A stretch of 64,000 bases of DNA, from NCBI GenBank assembly GCA_905116865.2, contig CAJHNH020002054.1, positions 15,001 to 79,000 on the forward strand, written 5' to 3'. Both the position numbers and the translations under genes were made by a program. Source of the DNA: Candidula unifasciata. Taxonomy: Eukaryota > Mollusca > Gastropoda > Stylommatophora > Geomitridae. The notes under the pieces were generated by a model, which worked only from the letters and a program-made list of their open reading frames with translations, was not told the origin of the DNA and ran no database searches. This document shows positions 23,491 to 32,897 of the stretch, piece after piece; the first letter of the stretch is position 1, and every line of letters begins with the position of its first letter.

Positions 23491-23647
23491 AACTAGAGGG
23501 TCTATAAATGTTTATTTCACCAGATAGAGGTATATATCAATATGAGGGACTATATACCCACCGGACGCGTTTAAATTTGAAATGTGACCTACCCGCTAGG
23601 GGTGTCAACGTCACGAATAGTCCAAAGTGTAGGGTTAGTTGTTCACT

Positions 23648-23740
23648 CTGTGACACCAGCCGATTGGTCTGTAAAAATATGGGATGCTTTTCCCAAATAT
23701 CCGATGCGCCTAAGGCGTGAAAAGGGATCTTTACTTTCTT
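23648..23740 (+). mobile_element. SINE group A, 3' end only (copy 7)
   Basis: GCCGATTGGTCTGTAAAAAT, ATGGGATGCTTTTCCC, then GATGCGCCTAAGGCGTGAAA and AGGGATCTTTACTTTC. This is a 5'-truncated copy, as expected from incomplete reverse transcription. Confidence 0.85.
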
Positions 23741-23820
23741 ACTTACTTTACACTGAACAGCAATGATCAAAAGTAGAGCAAGCCGCAAATAAGCATGACA
23801 ACAAAACCTCGTAATAGATA

Positions 23821-23879
23821 CCCCCCCCCCCCCCCCAAACCAACCCACCCCCCCCCCCCCCCCCAAAAAAAAAAAAAAA
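23821..23879. repeat. Poly-C / poly-A homopolymer tracts
   Basis: Two C-runs of about 16 bp separated by AAACCAACCCA, followed by an A-run. The glycine-rich frames on the minus strand here are artefacts. Confidence 0.95.
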
Positions 23880-24029
23880 CTGCTGGGAAATTGCGTGTCC
23901 TTCCACAATTTGCATCTGAAATAAAATAATGACGACAGGAGTACAGTAGAGAACGGACAGAAAGAAAGGTTGAAAGAGCACATCCAAAGGTTACTGAACT
24001 GTACAGACTAAAATTTGCTTGCTGATATA

Positions 24030-24680
24030 CATGAGGCCGAAGAGCATCTTGATAAAAGGTTAGAACTATTTTCAAAGTCAGACAAGGAAGCTATTAAAAC
24101 CCAGACGGTCAACTGACGGGATCTGCCTAGCAATGCTGAAATTGGAAGAGACAGAAACAACAAAACTGCCGTGCAAGATTCTTCAAGAAATATAGAATAA
24201 GGAAAAAATTCGATAGGACTGGAAAGTAGTACCATTATCATACTACTAAAGAAAAGATATGTTAAATTTTCAGCCGGATTATTCTAAAGAGAATTGCTCA
24301 ATCACTTGTTAGTTAAAAATTAAGCAAGGAGTTAGGAAGGAGAACTGGCTATATTTTCACGCTGCATTAAATGAATGAGCAAAGTAACGTAAGGAATAGT
24401 GCAGTTTAAATGACTCGTAGATCTGGAAAAGACCTACACAAAGGAATTACTATAGACCATTTTGCTTCACTGTGGCATACCACAGGAAAAAAAAAGTATA
24501 TACTGCGAGTTTCATTCGTTCAGTTGAAATATATTATTGTTATCTGCAGTATTGTCTCTAGCATGAACTTTACTGTCTTTTCTGCTTGGTCAGTATCGTA
24601 GTGGTTTGCAAATACAGATCTATTTCCTACTGCGTTTGTCGAGGCATCCTGATGGTTGTGGTGCGCCTTCTGGGCTGTTG
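24030..24680 (+). pseudogene. LINE reverse-transcriptase central region relic
   Basis: Broken plus-strand frames contain LPSNAEIGRDRNNKTAVQDS, SSTIIILLKKRYV (the W..S.IIPLPKKGD block before RT motif A) and DLEKTYTKELL followed by TILLHCGIPQ. The last pair corresponds to FVDFEKAFDS.HRE.LW.ILRHYGIP, the motif A aspartate region. Many stops and shifts are present. The match is by family pattern, not alignment. Confidence 0.55.
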
Positions 24681-24814
24681 CCTCTGACCACTGCAGATTA
24701 TTTTATCATTTTGGTCATCTGGACCGGCGTGTTGATGTATGTGGCTGACCTATGTGACTAAACCATCTGCTCTGACAAGATTACGTTGATGATAGATAGT
24801 TAATTAAATGATTC

Positions 24815-24898
24815 CCCCCCCCCCCCCCCCCCCAACTATTCGCCACGTGAAAATTAAATTATGATCGAAGCAATTTAGGTAATTTGCGATAATCATTC

Positions 24899-24930
<32 letters not shown>
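24815..24930. repeat. Poly-C and poly-A tracts
   Basis: A C-run at about 24815-24833 and an A-run of about 31 bp at 24900-24930. They flank 65 bp of unassigned sequence. Confidence 0.95.
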
Positions 24931-24931
<1 letters not shown>

Positions 24932-24987
24932 ACGTTTCTTTTCCAACACAGGAGCTAGGCAGAGATACATATTGTCACTTTTTTTTT

Positions 24988-25237
24988 AACCGCTCGCCGA
25001 GGATCGTAAGGTCGTGGGTTCGCTCCCTGCCGGAGCCAGACATTTTTTTTCAGAAATGACCTTGGTTTCTAGGTCGACCCAGCTTTGAGTGGGTACCAGG
25101 TGCAGTCCTGGGAAGTAAAGGCGGCCGGCTTGATGTTGACTACATCAGCCATCTTTTCCCGGTTGTCTAAAAATATAGGTCTAGTCCTATATGCCCTATA
25201 CGCCTAAAGGCGTGGAACAGGGTCCTTTACATTTTTA
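24988..25237 (+). mobile_element. SINE group B, near full length (copy 2)
   Basis: The head has GGATCGTAAGGTCGTGGGTT and a B box GGGTTCGCTCCCTGC. An internal T-run and AATGACCTTGG follow, then the shared body TAGGTCGACCCAGCTTTGAG, AAGTAAAGGCGGCCGGC and the 3' end GGGTCCTTTAC. This is among the best group B copies in the window. Confidence 0.9.
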
Positions 25238-25289
25238 TTGATGGCTAACGAAAGAAGTTACAAAAGATAAAAACAGAAACATTAGATAG

Positions 25290-25450
25290 TCTTGTTCTTC
25301 TTCTTCTTCACATTCACCAGCTGTACACTCTGGCGAAAAGTTCTGGTTGTTCATCCACTACTGAACTGCAGTCCTGCTCCAGAACCTGAGTGTTGCGTGT
25401 GCATCAGTTTATAGTGACTTGCCTCGTTGCTGGAAGAGCTGGACAAAGCT
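25290..25450 (-). repeat. SINE-like repeat F (copy 3)
   Basis: The minus-strand copy begins at the plus-strand (TTC)n and reads back through CAGCTGTACACTCTGG, AACTGCAGTCCTGCTCCAGA and ACCTGAGTGTTGCGTG, matching copy 6 at 62630. The short CTT run is its GAA tail. Confidence 0.75.
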
Positions 25451-25564
25451 GATATTAGTTTTTTGGCAATCGGCTCTGCCGATGTCCAGAAACTATTTGT
25501 GGATTGTGTCGGGACTAATTGCTTGTTCACCAGTTTTTTAAATGGAACAGTGGGGGACATTTAA

Positions 25565-25625
25565 TTTGGACTGACACACGAACGGAGCAATTATGGGGTG
25601 ACCCGATTGCTTTGACGGGAAACCT
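25565..25625 (+). repeat. LINE 3'-end-like fragment
   Basis: GAACGGAGCAATTATGGGGT then GACCCGATTGCTTTGA resembles the 3' end of the inserted fragment at 41290-41835 (GAGCGGAGCAAAGATGAGGT, GACCCGTTTGCTATGA). It is a second, short copy of that 3' end. Confidence 0.5.
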
Positions 25626-25674
25626 TGGGAAAAATGGGAAAAAAGTGTAACAGTAAAAAGTCTAAGGAACTGAT

Positions 25675-25935
25675 GAAAGCAAAATCATAACACAGATGAG
25701 ATTTCTTAGAAAAGCTACTGCTATAATGCAAAGAGGTACAATAACAAATAAATAGATTACACGACTTGTCTTGAAACCAGCCATACTGTTGGTTAAAGAG
25801 CAACAAATGAGATGATTTTTAAATGAGACGGGAATATTCTGGTGCCAAATGCCATAGAACGCCACTATAAAGGAATATAACGACACAGAGCTAGGGCAAG
25901 GGCACGATGATGATGAAATGATGAAATTAAAACAC
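25675..25935 (+). pseudogene. LINE C-terminal relic (LTRMP type), highly decayed
   Basis: Plus-frame pieces VKEQQMR, FLNETGIFWCQMP and NATIKEYND correspond to VIKEQQMKWF, HLTRMPWYYLPQ and RATLKRYNG of the relic at 19680. A GGGCACGATGATGATG end follows, typical of LINE tails here. Confidence 0.6.
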
Positions 25936-25979
25936 AAGACTGTAGGAAATAAAAGTTGCATTGAAAATAAAATGAAGTA

Positions 25980-26240
25980 AATGAAGAAAGTGAAGATGAA
26001 GAAGAAGAAAGTGAAGAAGAAGAAGAAGAAGAAGAAGAAAAGACGAAGAAGAAGAGGAAGAAAAAGAAAAAGGGGAAAAACATGGTTAGACGGGAGCAGA
26101 CTAAAGCAAACACAAGCGGTGAAAAGCAGACAAAAGCAGAAAAAAGCAACATGCAGCAGAAAGAAGCAGAGAGGAATAGAAAAAAAAAAGTACAATCAAA
26201 TGCAAAAAAAGAAGCAGAAGAAGTAGAAGAAGAATGTCTA
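25980..26240. repeat. GAA/AAG-rich purine tract
   Basis: Imperfect GAAGAA and AAAGCAG words. It follows a LINE end and overlaps lysine-rich chance frames. Confidence 0.85.
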
Positions 26241-26620
26241 CAGCAAGGTGGTTAGACGAGCAAGAAATATATAACCTTGAATATCACCCACATCTGGAGT
26301 AGTGAAAGAGGAAGTAAACAAAAATATACGAGCAGCTTGAAAATAGACCAGGAATTAATATAATCAACCCATTGAGCTATTATTCATTCTTAAAATCCGC
26401 CTTTCCTTAAATAAACAGTTCAGGCCAAAGTTCGCATTCTCTGTCAACAATAATTATAACCATTCTTCTACCGCGTCTATCGGTGATTTAATTTACAGTC
26501 TAACACTCCAAAGTTTTTAAAACCCCAGCGTTGTAATTGGAAATACATACTGGTCCTGTTGTGATGAGATTATTGCGAATTAGGGTGTATTTATATAGTC
26601 GTCTATGTATGTGTGTGTAA
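26241..26620. other. Unassigned stretch
   Basis: No gene or known repeat recognised. Confidence 0.5.
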
Positions 26621-26621
26621 T

Positions 26622-26800
26622 TTGTACCACACCAGGACATCACACAAGCGATAAACATCCGGTGACACAAAGTGCGACCATGCGGATGAGGATCACTCTT
26701 GGAGAGGTCCCGGAAACCCCGTTCAGCCGTTATATTTCAGGCCCGGCTATATTTAGAGCTCGGCAAAAGCCAGGGTGGGGCTTCAAAATTGCTAAAAAGT
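26622..26800 (+). repeat. Interspersed repeat C (copy 3)
   Basis: Begins GTACCACACCAGGACATCAC. The plus frame reads GHHTSDKHPVTQSATMRMRI then TLGEVPETPFSRY, very close to the copies at 4497 and 5985 and open through the whole repeat. No known domain. Confidence 0.8.
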
Positions 26801-27040
26801 GCATCCCACAATTGGATGACGAGATGAATGGTAATATATCTCAGTATTAGCACAATAAATTCATATGTTGCCATCTTCAAGACAGTAGTAATACACAGTT
26901 TATTTATATTTTATTTTGGCAAGAGCTGTGCTTGTGTTTTTATGTTATTTTGTTTTTGTTTTTGTCCACTAAATATTTTATAGTTGAACATCTTAGTCTA
27001 GGAATGAAGATACAGACATTACTTTCTAGAAGGTCACAAA

Positions 27041-27197
27041 CCGGTGAGCCAGACTTTTTTTTCAAAAATGACCTTGACTCCCAGGTCGACCCAGCCTTGA
27101 GTAAGTACCGGGTGCAGTCCCAGGAAGTAAAAGCTGCCTGCGACCACATCACCCATCTTGTGCCAATTGGTCTTTAAAAATATAGGTCTAGCCCTAT

Positions 27198-27236
<39 letters not shown>

Positions 27237-27265
27237 CGTGCAAAAGGGACCTTTACTTTTTACTT
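27041..27265 (+). mobile_element. SINE group B with internal TA microsatellite (copy 3)
   Basis: AGGTCGACCCAGCCTTGAGT, then CACATCACCCATCTTGTGCC and TAGGTCTAGCCCTATATGCC. A (TA)n tract (27203-27231) follows, then AAGGCGTGCAAAAGGGACCT and the 3' end. The TA tract sits exactly where other copies have a short ATA motif before the AAGGCGTG box, so it grew inside the element. Most of the tRNA head is missing. Confidence 0.88.
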
Positions 27266-27584
27266 TACCTACACAAACCAGTGCTTAGGCCAATGCATTT
27301 CTCAATGCCCGTCTCATTGGCGAAATAAGGTTATTAAGTTCATGTGTGTTATGTTTAAACGGCCAAACATAAATAGTGGGAAATATTTGTTAGGTTTCTG
27401 TAGTATGCGATGATTAAAATCTTCACTTATACAATCACCAGTTACACTTTGGCTAGATCACTATCGTGTTTTCCTGAGAATTATACTGACTAATAATAAG
27501 ACTAGATACATTATTAAAAAAAAAAATCCTGTTAAGCATCAAGGAGTGCTTTTAACCATTCTGGAAAAAAAAAAGTAAAGAAAA
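27266..27584. other. Unassigned stretch
   Basis: No gene recognised. Short A-runs lie near 27515 and 27566. Confidence 0.5.
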
Positions 27585-27958
27585 AAGGCGACAACATGAA
27601 TGGAGAATCATACTGTAAAGTTCTATCGATGCTTCATGATGCATTTTGAAGAAAACACCCAGGCCTGCTGACTAGAGGAGTGCTGCTCCTTCATGACAAT
27701 GCCAGACCACATACAGGCTCGGTTAACTTAAGCAAAAATTAACCATTTAGTGTGGAAACTTCATGAACATCCACCCCACCTTTTCTGTTTAAAAGCCACG
27801 TTGGCGGGAGACATTTCCGGAATTGCACAGAAATTGAATGTGAAGTGAAAATATGGGTTAGAAAACAGAGCACGCTGTTTTATGCGACAAGTTTGGAAGG
27901 ACTAATAACACGATAGGACAAGTGCATCAATACTGTTAGAAAATTTGTGGAAAAGTAA
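27585..27958 (+). pseudogene. mariner-type transposase relic, C-terminal half
   Basis: The plus frame reads NMNGESYCKVLSMLHDAF, stop, RKHPGLLTRGVLLLHDNARP, HTG. LLHDNARPHT is the hallmark around the second catalytic aspartate of Tc1/mariner transposases. It continues with SHVGGRHFRNCTEIECEVK and ends DKCINTVRKFVEK plus a stop, the usual mariner C-terminus. In-frame stops occur at four places. The segment with the third catalytic aspartate (YSPDLAPSD type) is absent. The N-terminal DNA-binding part and terminal inverted repeats were not found. Confidence 0.8.
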
Positions 27959-27986
27959 AGGGATAGTGTATGTGTTAAAAAAACGG

Positions 27987-27990
<4 letters not shown>

Positions 27991-28034
<44 letters not shown>

Positions 28035-28060
28035 AAACACACACATATACATACACCATG
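27991..28060. repeat. (CA)n microsatellite
   Basis: CA run at 27991-28030 with imperfect CA/TA continuation. It begins about 30 bp after the mariner stop codon. Confidence 0.95.
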
Positions 28061-28114
28061 CTCTTGTAATTATCAGCATTAGCGATGTTAATAAGTGTAA
28101 ATACATTCCAACCA

Positions 28115-28190
28115 GTAATGATATGTCATTACAATTGACGTCCCTGCACATTAGGCATTTACTTGCGTACTGAGTCCTTCGATGTTTTTG
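28115..28190 (+). repeat. Interspersed repeat I (copy 1, partial)
   Basis: TTACAATTGACGTCCCTGCA and CTTGCGTACTGAGTCCTTCG match the I copies at 41975 and 50037. Only this core is recognisable. Confidence 0.5.
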
Positions 28191-29480
28191 TTGGGTCAGC
28201 GAAAAGTGAAACCTACAGAAATTCCTCGTTGAATGAAGGTAAAGTCTGGTCATGAATTCCTGCCAGTCCAGGAAGTGAATGAGTGAAGTAAGAAGTTTCT
28301 AAACCGTGTGACCTCTATGACAAACTATTTATGACTGGCTTAGGGCGAACCGATTATGAACTTGCAGACTTCTTTACTGTACTGTAGCTCATGGATGAAC
28401 CTTGACTGATGTCAAGATTTGCGGCATTTTCACTTAAAGTTCATCCGCTATTTTTTCTGTGTAAGGCCTTAACGGCATAATTCTTCTCTGTGGTCACTAC
28501 TCTGTGTGTCTGACCCGGACGTAAACAGTCTGTCACAGAAGTGACGCCGATTTGAAACTTGGTAATCCACTCCTACCCTTGCTTGAGGTCGTGGGGTTTT
28601 GCCAAATCTACATAGGGGGGTAGCATCTAAAAAAAAGGTACAAAATAGTGCTTCAGGGATTACCAGAATATTTGTTTCTCAATACATACGGATTTACTTA
28701 CAAAGAAGCGATAGAAAAATTACGAATAGAGGCCTTCAAGACTTATGTAATATGTTCTTTATTCTTTTAACACAATGTTCAAGTCAACGACAAGAAAACG
28801 TGGGAGAAAACAAGATTTAAAAACGATTTCTAAATGTGTTGCGTGGTAATCAAGCAGCATTATGCTATCGAAAGAATAATATCAAGAGAAACATGAATGC
28901 GCATTATTCAGAACAATTAGGAAATCAACTTTGACATTAAGCCACGGTACATTAAAGACATTGGGAAATACTGCACTGACTACAGCAACTCAAAGTTTAT
29001 ACCAACATAAAATGACAAAGGCAACAAACGATAGTTGAATCCCAAAATAAGGTAATCGATTTGCTGTGGCATTTCCGTTCAAGAAAAGATTGTGTGAAAG
29101 CAATGGTAAAAATAACAGCTTAGTCGGTGGCAATTTTTCTTTCCATTAGAAATCGTTGCAAGAAACCACTGACAGAACAACAGCTTTGTGGTTAAGAATG
29201 TACTTTTCATTAGAGTTCACAACACACTGTGACGGAGTCTCATGACTTCATTCTATGAAATCCGGGTACTAATCCTTCATTTGTCAAAGGAATTATCGTC
29301 GAATTATCACAGAGCGTTTCAAATTGAGCATCGCAATAACAATAACGTGTCGGCTGCAGTGTGAAAGCAAACGTAAAGCATTCCACAATGTTGGTATGTG
29401 TTCGTATGTCTTATGAAGGATAAGTTTAACATCTGATTTACTAGTAGACTGAATTATTTTGCCACGAAATTATTCTTAAT
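28191..29480. other. Unassigned stretch of about 1.3 kb
   Basis: Short open frames only (for example 28599-28820), with no recognised domain or repeat. Confidence 0.5.
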
Positions 29481-29587
29481 TAAAAGGAATTTGGAAGCCC
29501 CCGAGATTTGGTTTCTGAGACAAATGTTACGAATACCTTGGACCGCCAAAGTAGCTAATAAGGATTGCTTGAAAGAAGCTAATAGAA

Positions 29588-29656
<69 letters not shown>

Positions 29657-29930
29657 CACACACAAACAATAAGAAAGAGACAAACACTATTCTTTGGCCA
29701 CATAATGAGAAGACAGACATTGAAGAACATCGTGACAACTGGAAAGATCAGTGAAAAAAGGGGTAGACGCAGACCCAGAGAGATGATGCTGGATGTACTG
29801 AAACAATGGCATGGAGGGATATCATCAAGAATCAAGAGAACTGTTCCAGGCAAGTAGGGATAGTGATCTGTGGAGACGTATGAGCACCTACTCCAGTTGG
29901 CAGGGCACATGATGATGATGATGACAAAAT
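29481..29930 (+). pseudogene. LINE C-terminal relic interrupted by a TA microsatellite
   Basis: Reads LEAPEIWFLRQMLRIPWTAK then ANKDCLKEANRS. A (TA)n tract (29591-29650) plus CA sequence interrupts, then RKRQTLFFGHIMRRQ and TTGKISEKRGRRRPREMMLD. This is the RRQLI-type family seen at 61170-63752 (matching SEMWFYRRMLRIPWTAKKSN). It ends with GGCAGGGCACATGATGATGA. The microsatellite replaces the RRQLIADI codons, so it expanded or inserted within the ORF. Confidence 0.8.
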
Positions 29931-30064
29931 TATTCCAATCATCGTCCTGTTGTGCTATTATATGTCAGCCAGGGCTCTCAGTCTGCTCCTTTATTCCGCT
30001 CTATCCTGTGAGAACAATTCAATATCATGGATGGAATCCAGTCCACAATCTTTGGCCTCTCTCA

Positions 30065-30316
30065 TTAATGTACGGTTAGGGTTTCTTTTGGGCGTCCTCG
30101 CCTCTCTAATCCCTGTGTGTCCCACTTTAGTGTTTGCTCGGTGATTTTCTGCTGCTCGTTTCTTTTCACCATGTGTCCACTAAAAGGCCATTTTCTCTGT
30201 TTTATAACAGTTGATACTAGTGGTTGTCGAGACATTTCTCTTATTTCTTTAACCCTGTTCAGCTCATCCAATTTTATATTCATCATTTTCCTCAGGCATA
30301 TGTTTTTCAAATACAT
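30065..30316 (-). pseudogene. LINE C-terminal relic
   Basis: The minus frame is open for 83 codons: VKEIREMSRQPLVSTVIKQR, KWPFSGHMVKRNEQQKITEQ, TLKWDTQGLERRGRPKETL. This matches the LINE tail ...Q.P....IK.R.W.W.GH..R......R.AL.W...GKR.RGRPK.T. It has no catalytic region and is a fragment. Confidence 0.8.
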
Positions 30317-30410
30317 TTAACTTTCTTCTGTGTCTTTAGTGTTCTTCAGCTTTCACTGGCATATATTAAAATTAAAATGACTATATTGTGTTTGTTTAAA
30401 AATGTGTGAC

Positions 30411-30920
30411 ACCAGCTGACACGTTTCGAAACATCTGATTCAATACAATCACCAGTGTATTGGAGCTGACCAGCGAGGAAATCAAGATTAAAGTGTTGAG
30501 AGCATGCATCTTCCCTGTAGCAACATAGGGATTTGAGTCCTGGACTATCTCTGTCTTCAAACAAGAAAATAGGGGTTTCTAAACTGAAATGCTATAGAAA
30601 GATTCTTAAAATATCATGGACAAAGAAAAGGAGAAATATTCACATTTTAAATGAAGTGAATATTAAGGACGGTTGGCTTATGAACAGCATCTTGTATGTG
30701 AAGCTGAAATCTTTTGTCAAGCGCCATGGTAGATAAAGGCATGGTACCAGGACGGCGATAGGGACCGACCAACACGACGACGGGCACAGGATATAAGTGA
30801 CTCCTTGAATATGCAAGTACATGAGGCGTAAGAGCTGATTAGAGACAGTTATTTTTTCTAGTAGACCGTAATAAAAGCGGCGTTCTGCAAAGGACCAGCT
30901 ACATGATGATGATGTATTGG
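30411..30920 (+). pseudogene. LINE C-terminal relic
   Basis: Plus-frame pieces: KVLRACIFPVAT, GFESWTI, then CYRKILKISWTKKRRNIHIL and NEVNIKDGWLMNSILYVKLK. These correspond to the LINE region with Y..ESWT and EMWCYRR.LKI.WT....N. A (GATGAT) end follows at about 30905. It lies head to head with the minus-strand relic at 30065. Confidence 0.7.
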
Positions 30921-31055
30921 AGCTGTGGTAGTCTTGTGACTAGATGCTTTCTTGTCGACTTGCGGTTCTTGCCTTCAAACCGGAAGGGATAAATATAATT
31001 TGTCATAGGATATTTCAGCCAAAATTTAGCTGAAAATTGTTAACAAAATTAAAGT

Positions 31056-31081
31056 GGGGGGGGGGGGGGGGGGGGGGGGGA
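31056..31081. repeat. Poly-G tract
   Basis: A run of about 25 G on the plus strand. Confidence 0.97.
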
Positions 31082-31159
31082 GAGAAACTAGTAAAAAACT
31101 TGTTGGCTCTTGTAGTGGAATATTGATGCATGACAAGAAAGGCGTGGTTAAGGCCTTAT

Positions 31160-31395
31160 GGTAGCAGGTGTACAAATCGGAACAGAATATGGAGCATCAC
31201 AGTCTATTGAAAGTGATGCAGCGGGAAGTGAGGAGGGGTTCCTACCGATACTCGACGCCCAGAGGAAAGCCAAGACGGACATATAGATTACTACTGGAAC
31301 TGTTAGTATTATTACTCTGCGTTGACTGCTGAAGATGGGGATAGAGCGCTTATGGAAATGCCCCGAATGTTGTGATGTCGGTTCTCGAGTCAACT
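31160..31395 (+). pseudogene. Jockey-like LINE C-terminal end (copy 3)
   Basis: Ends with ERLWKCPECCDVGSRV, the cysteine-containing C-terminus that in copy 2 (38325-38985) reads LWGCPECCDVNSSFN. Upstream sequence is frameshifted. These C-termini follow an RNase H domain in Jockey-like LINEs. Confidence 0.6.
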
Positions 31396-31560
31396 CAACT
31401 CTTTTAGTACCAACAAGACTCACTATACGCTTGCTGATGATCAAAGATACTGTGGTGTTGTTGCTGTCGTATCTCACAGACAAATGCTATAATAATCCTT
31501 TGTATTTGAATGATTACATACGGAAAAGAAGTGTATACATGAATAGACTGTGGGCTCTAA

Positions 31561-31775
31561 GTAAAGTAAAGGACCCTTTTACACGCCTTCAGGTGCATTG
31601 AAGATTTAGGGCTAGACCTGTATTTTATAGACCAAACGGCACTTGGTGGGTGATGTGGTTTGCATTGCTTTCCCGGACAGTATCTAGAACCCACTTAAGG
31701 CTGGGTCGACCTGGGAAACAAAGTCATTTTTGGGGGGAAAAGTCTGACTCCATCAGGAACCGAACCCATATTAAA
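31561..31775 (-). mobile_element. SINE group B (copy 4)
   Basis: The plus strand shows the reverse complement of the 3' end (GTAAAGTAAAGGACCCTTTT), then TAGGGCTAGACCTGTATTTT, GGCTGGGTCGACCTGG and AGGAACCGAACCCA (B box region). The far part of the head is lost. Confidence 0.85.
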
Positions 31776-32017
31776 TGCTTTTTGCCCCCTTTGTTAAACG
31801 ACATTCACTTAGTTATCATCAGCGTTAATTGCTGATGAAGTTATGAGAACAACATTTCTAAATATGATGAAAACAACTTTGAGCCCTATAAATTGATAAG
31901 AACTCTTCACCGCCATTCTTATCTCTCAATTTTTCTATGCCCCCCCCCCCCCGCCCCTTTTTTTTTTAAAAACCCACACACATACAGCGACATACACAAA
32001 AAGCTCTCAAAAAGTGT

Positions 32018-32897
32018 TACACTATAGTATGAAATTTCCACTATAGTATGAAAATCACACTATAAGTTTGAAGGTTACGTTATAGCATGAATATTACCCC
32101 GCAGTATAAAATATTAGATGAAAGCATGGAAGTTGCGCTATAGTATTAAAGTAGTACTTAAGTATCACAATTACACTATGGTTCAAAAGTTACTTTATAG
32201 TATGAAAATGATACTGCAGTATGAAAATTACAAGATAGCATGAAAGTGAATATATTGTATGAACATTACACTAGTGTATGAAAATTGCCCTAAAGTATGA
32301 ACAATACTATAGTATAAAATTTACACTATAATATGAAAGTTACATTATAGTATGCAAGTTGCGCTATACTATGAAAGTTACGTTATATTATGAAAATTAC
32401 ATTATAGTATGAAAGTCACAATATAGTATAAATGTTATCCACTATAGTACGAAAATAACACTATTGTATGAAAGTTTATCTATTGTATGAACTTACACTG
32501 CAGTATAAAAATTATCCTATATTATGACAAATACAACAGAACAAAGCGGCGTCCGTGGCTAAGGCGTTGCGAGTCCGACTCGTAAGCCAGCATACCGCGA
32601 TCGAAACCCACTGCAGGCTGCGTGGATTTTTGTCGTGGTATGGGACGTCGCAGGTCGACCCAGCCTAAAATGGGTACCAGGATGGGCTGTCCTGGGAAAG
32701 TAAAGACAGCCGGCGTAATGCTGACCACATTACCCACAGAGTGCTGATGGTCTGTAAAAATATGGGACGCTCTGCCCTTATGCCCGATGCGCCGATAGGC
32801 GTAAAAAGGGATCTTTACTTTTTTTACTTACTACAGAACAAAAGTTACACTTTAGTATGGAATTGACACCATAGTATACAAACTACAATATAGTATG
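32018..32897. repeat. 19-bp satellite, left block, interrupted by a SINE
   Basis: The unit is about 19 bp, ACTATAGTATGAAAGTTAC, with heavy divergence between units. It is interrupted at 32546-32832 by a SINE and continues for 55 bp to 32897, where a solo-LTR-like element begins. The array resumes at 35000. Confidence 0.9.
32546..32832 (+). mobile_element. SINE group A, full length with target-site duplication (copy 3)
   Basis: A full 287-bp copy: head GCGGCGTCCGTGGCTAAGGC (A box), B box CGCGATCGAAACCCACTG, body AGGTCGACCCAGCCTAAAAT, 3' end AGGGATCTTTAC with a short T-rich tail. It is flanked by the 10-bp direct repeat ACAGAACAAA (32536-32545 and 32833-32842). It inserted into the 19-bp satellite, so it defines both ends of the group A element. 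Confidence 0.93.
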
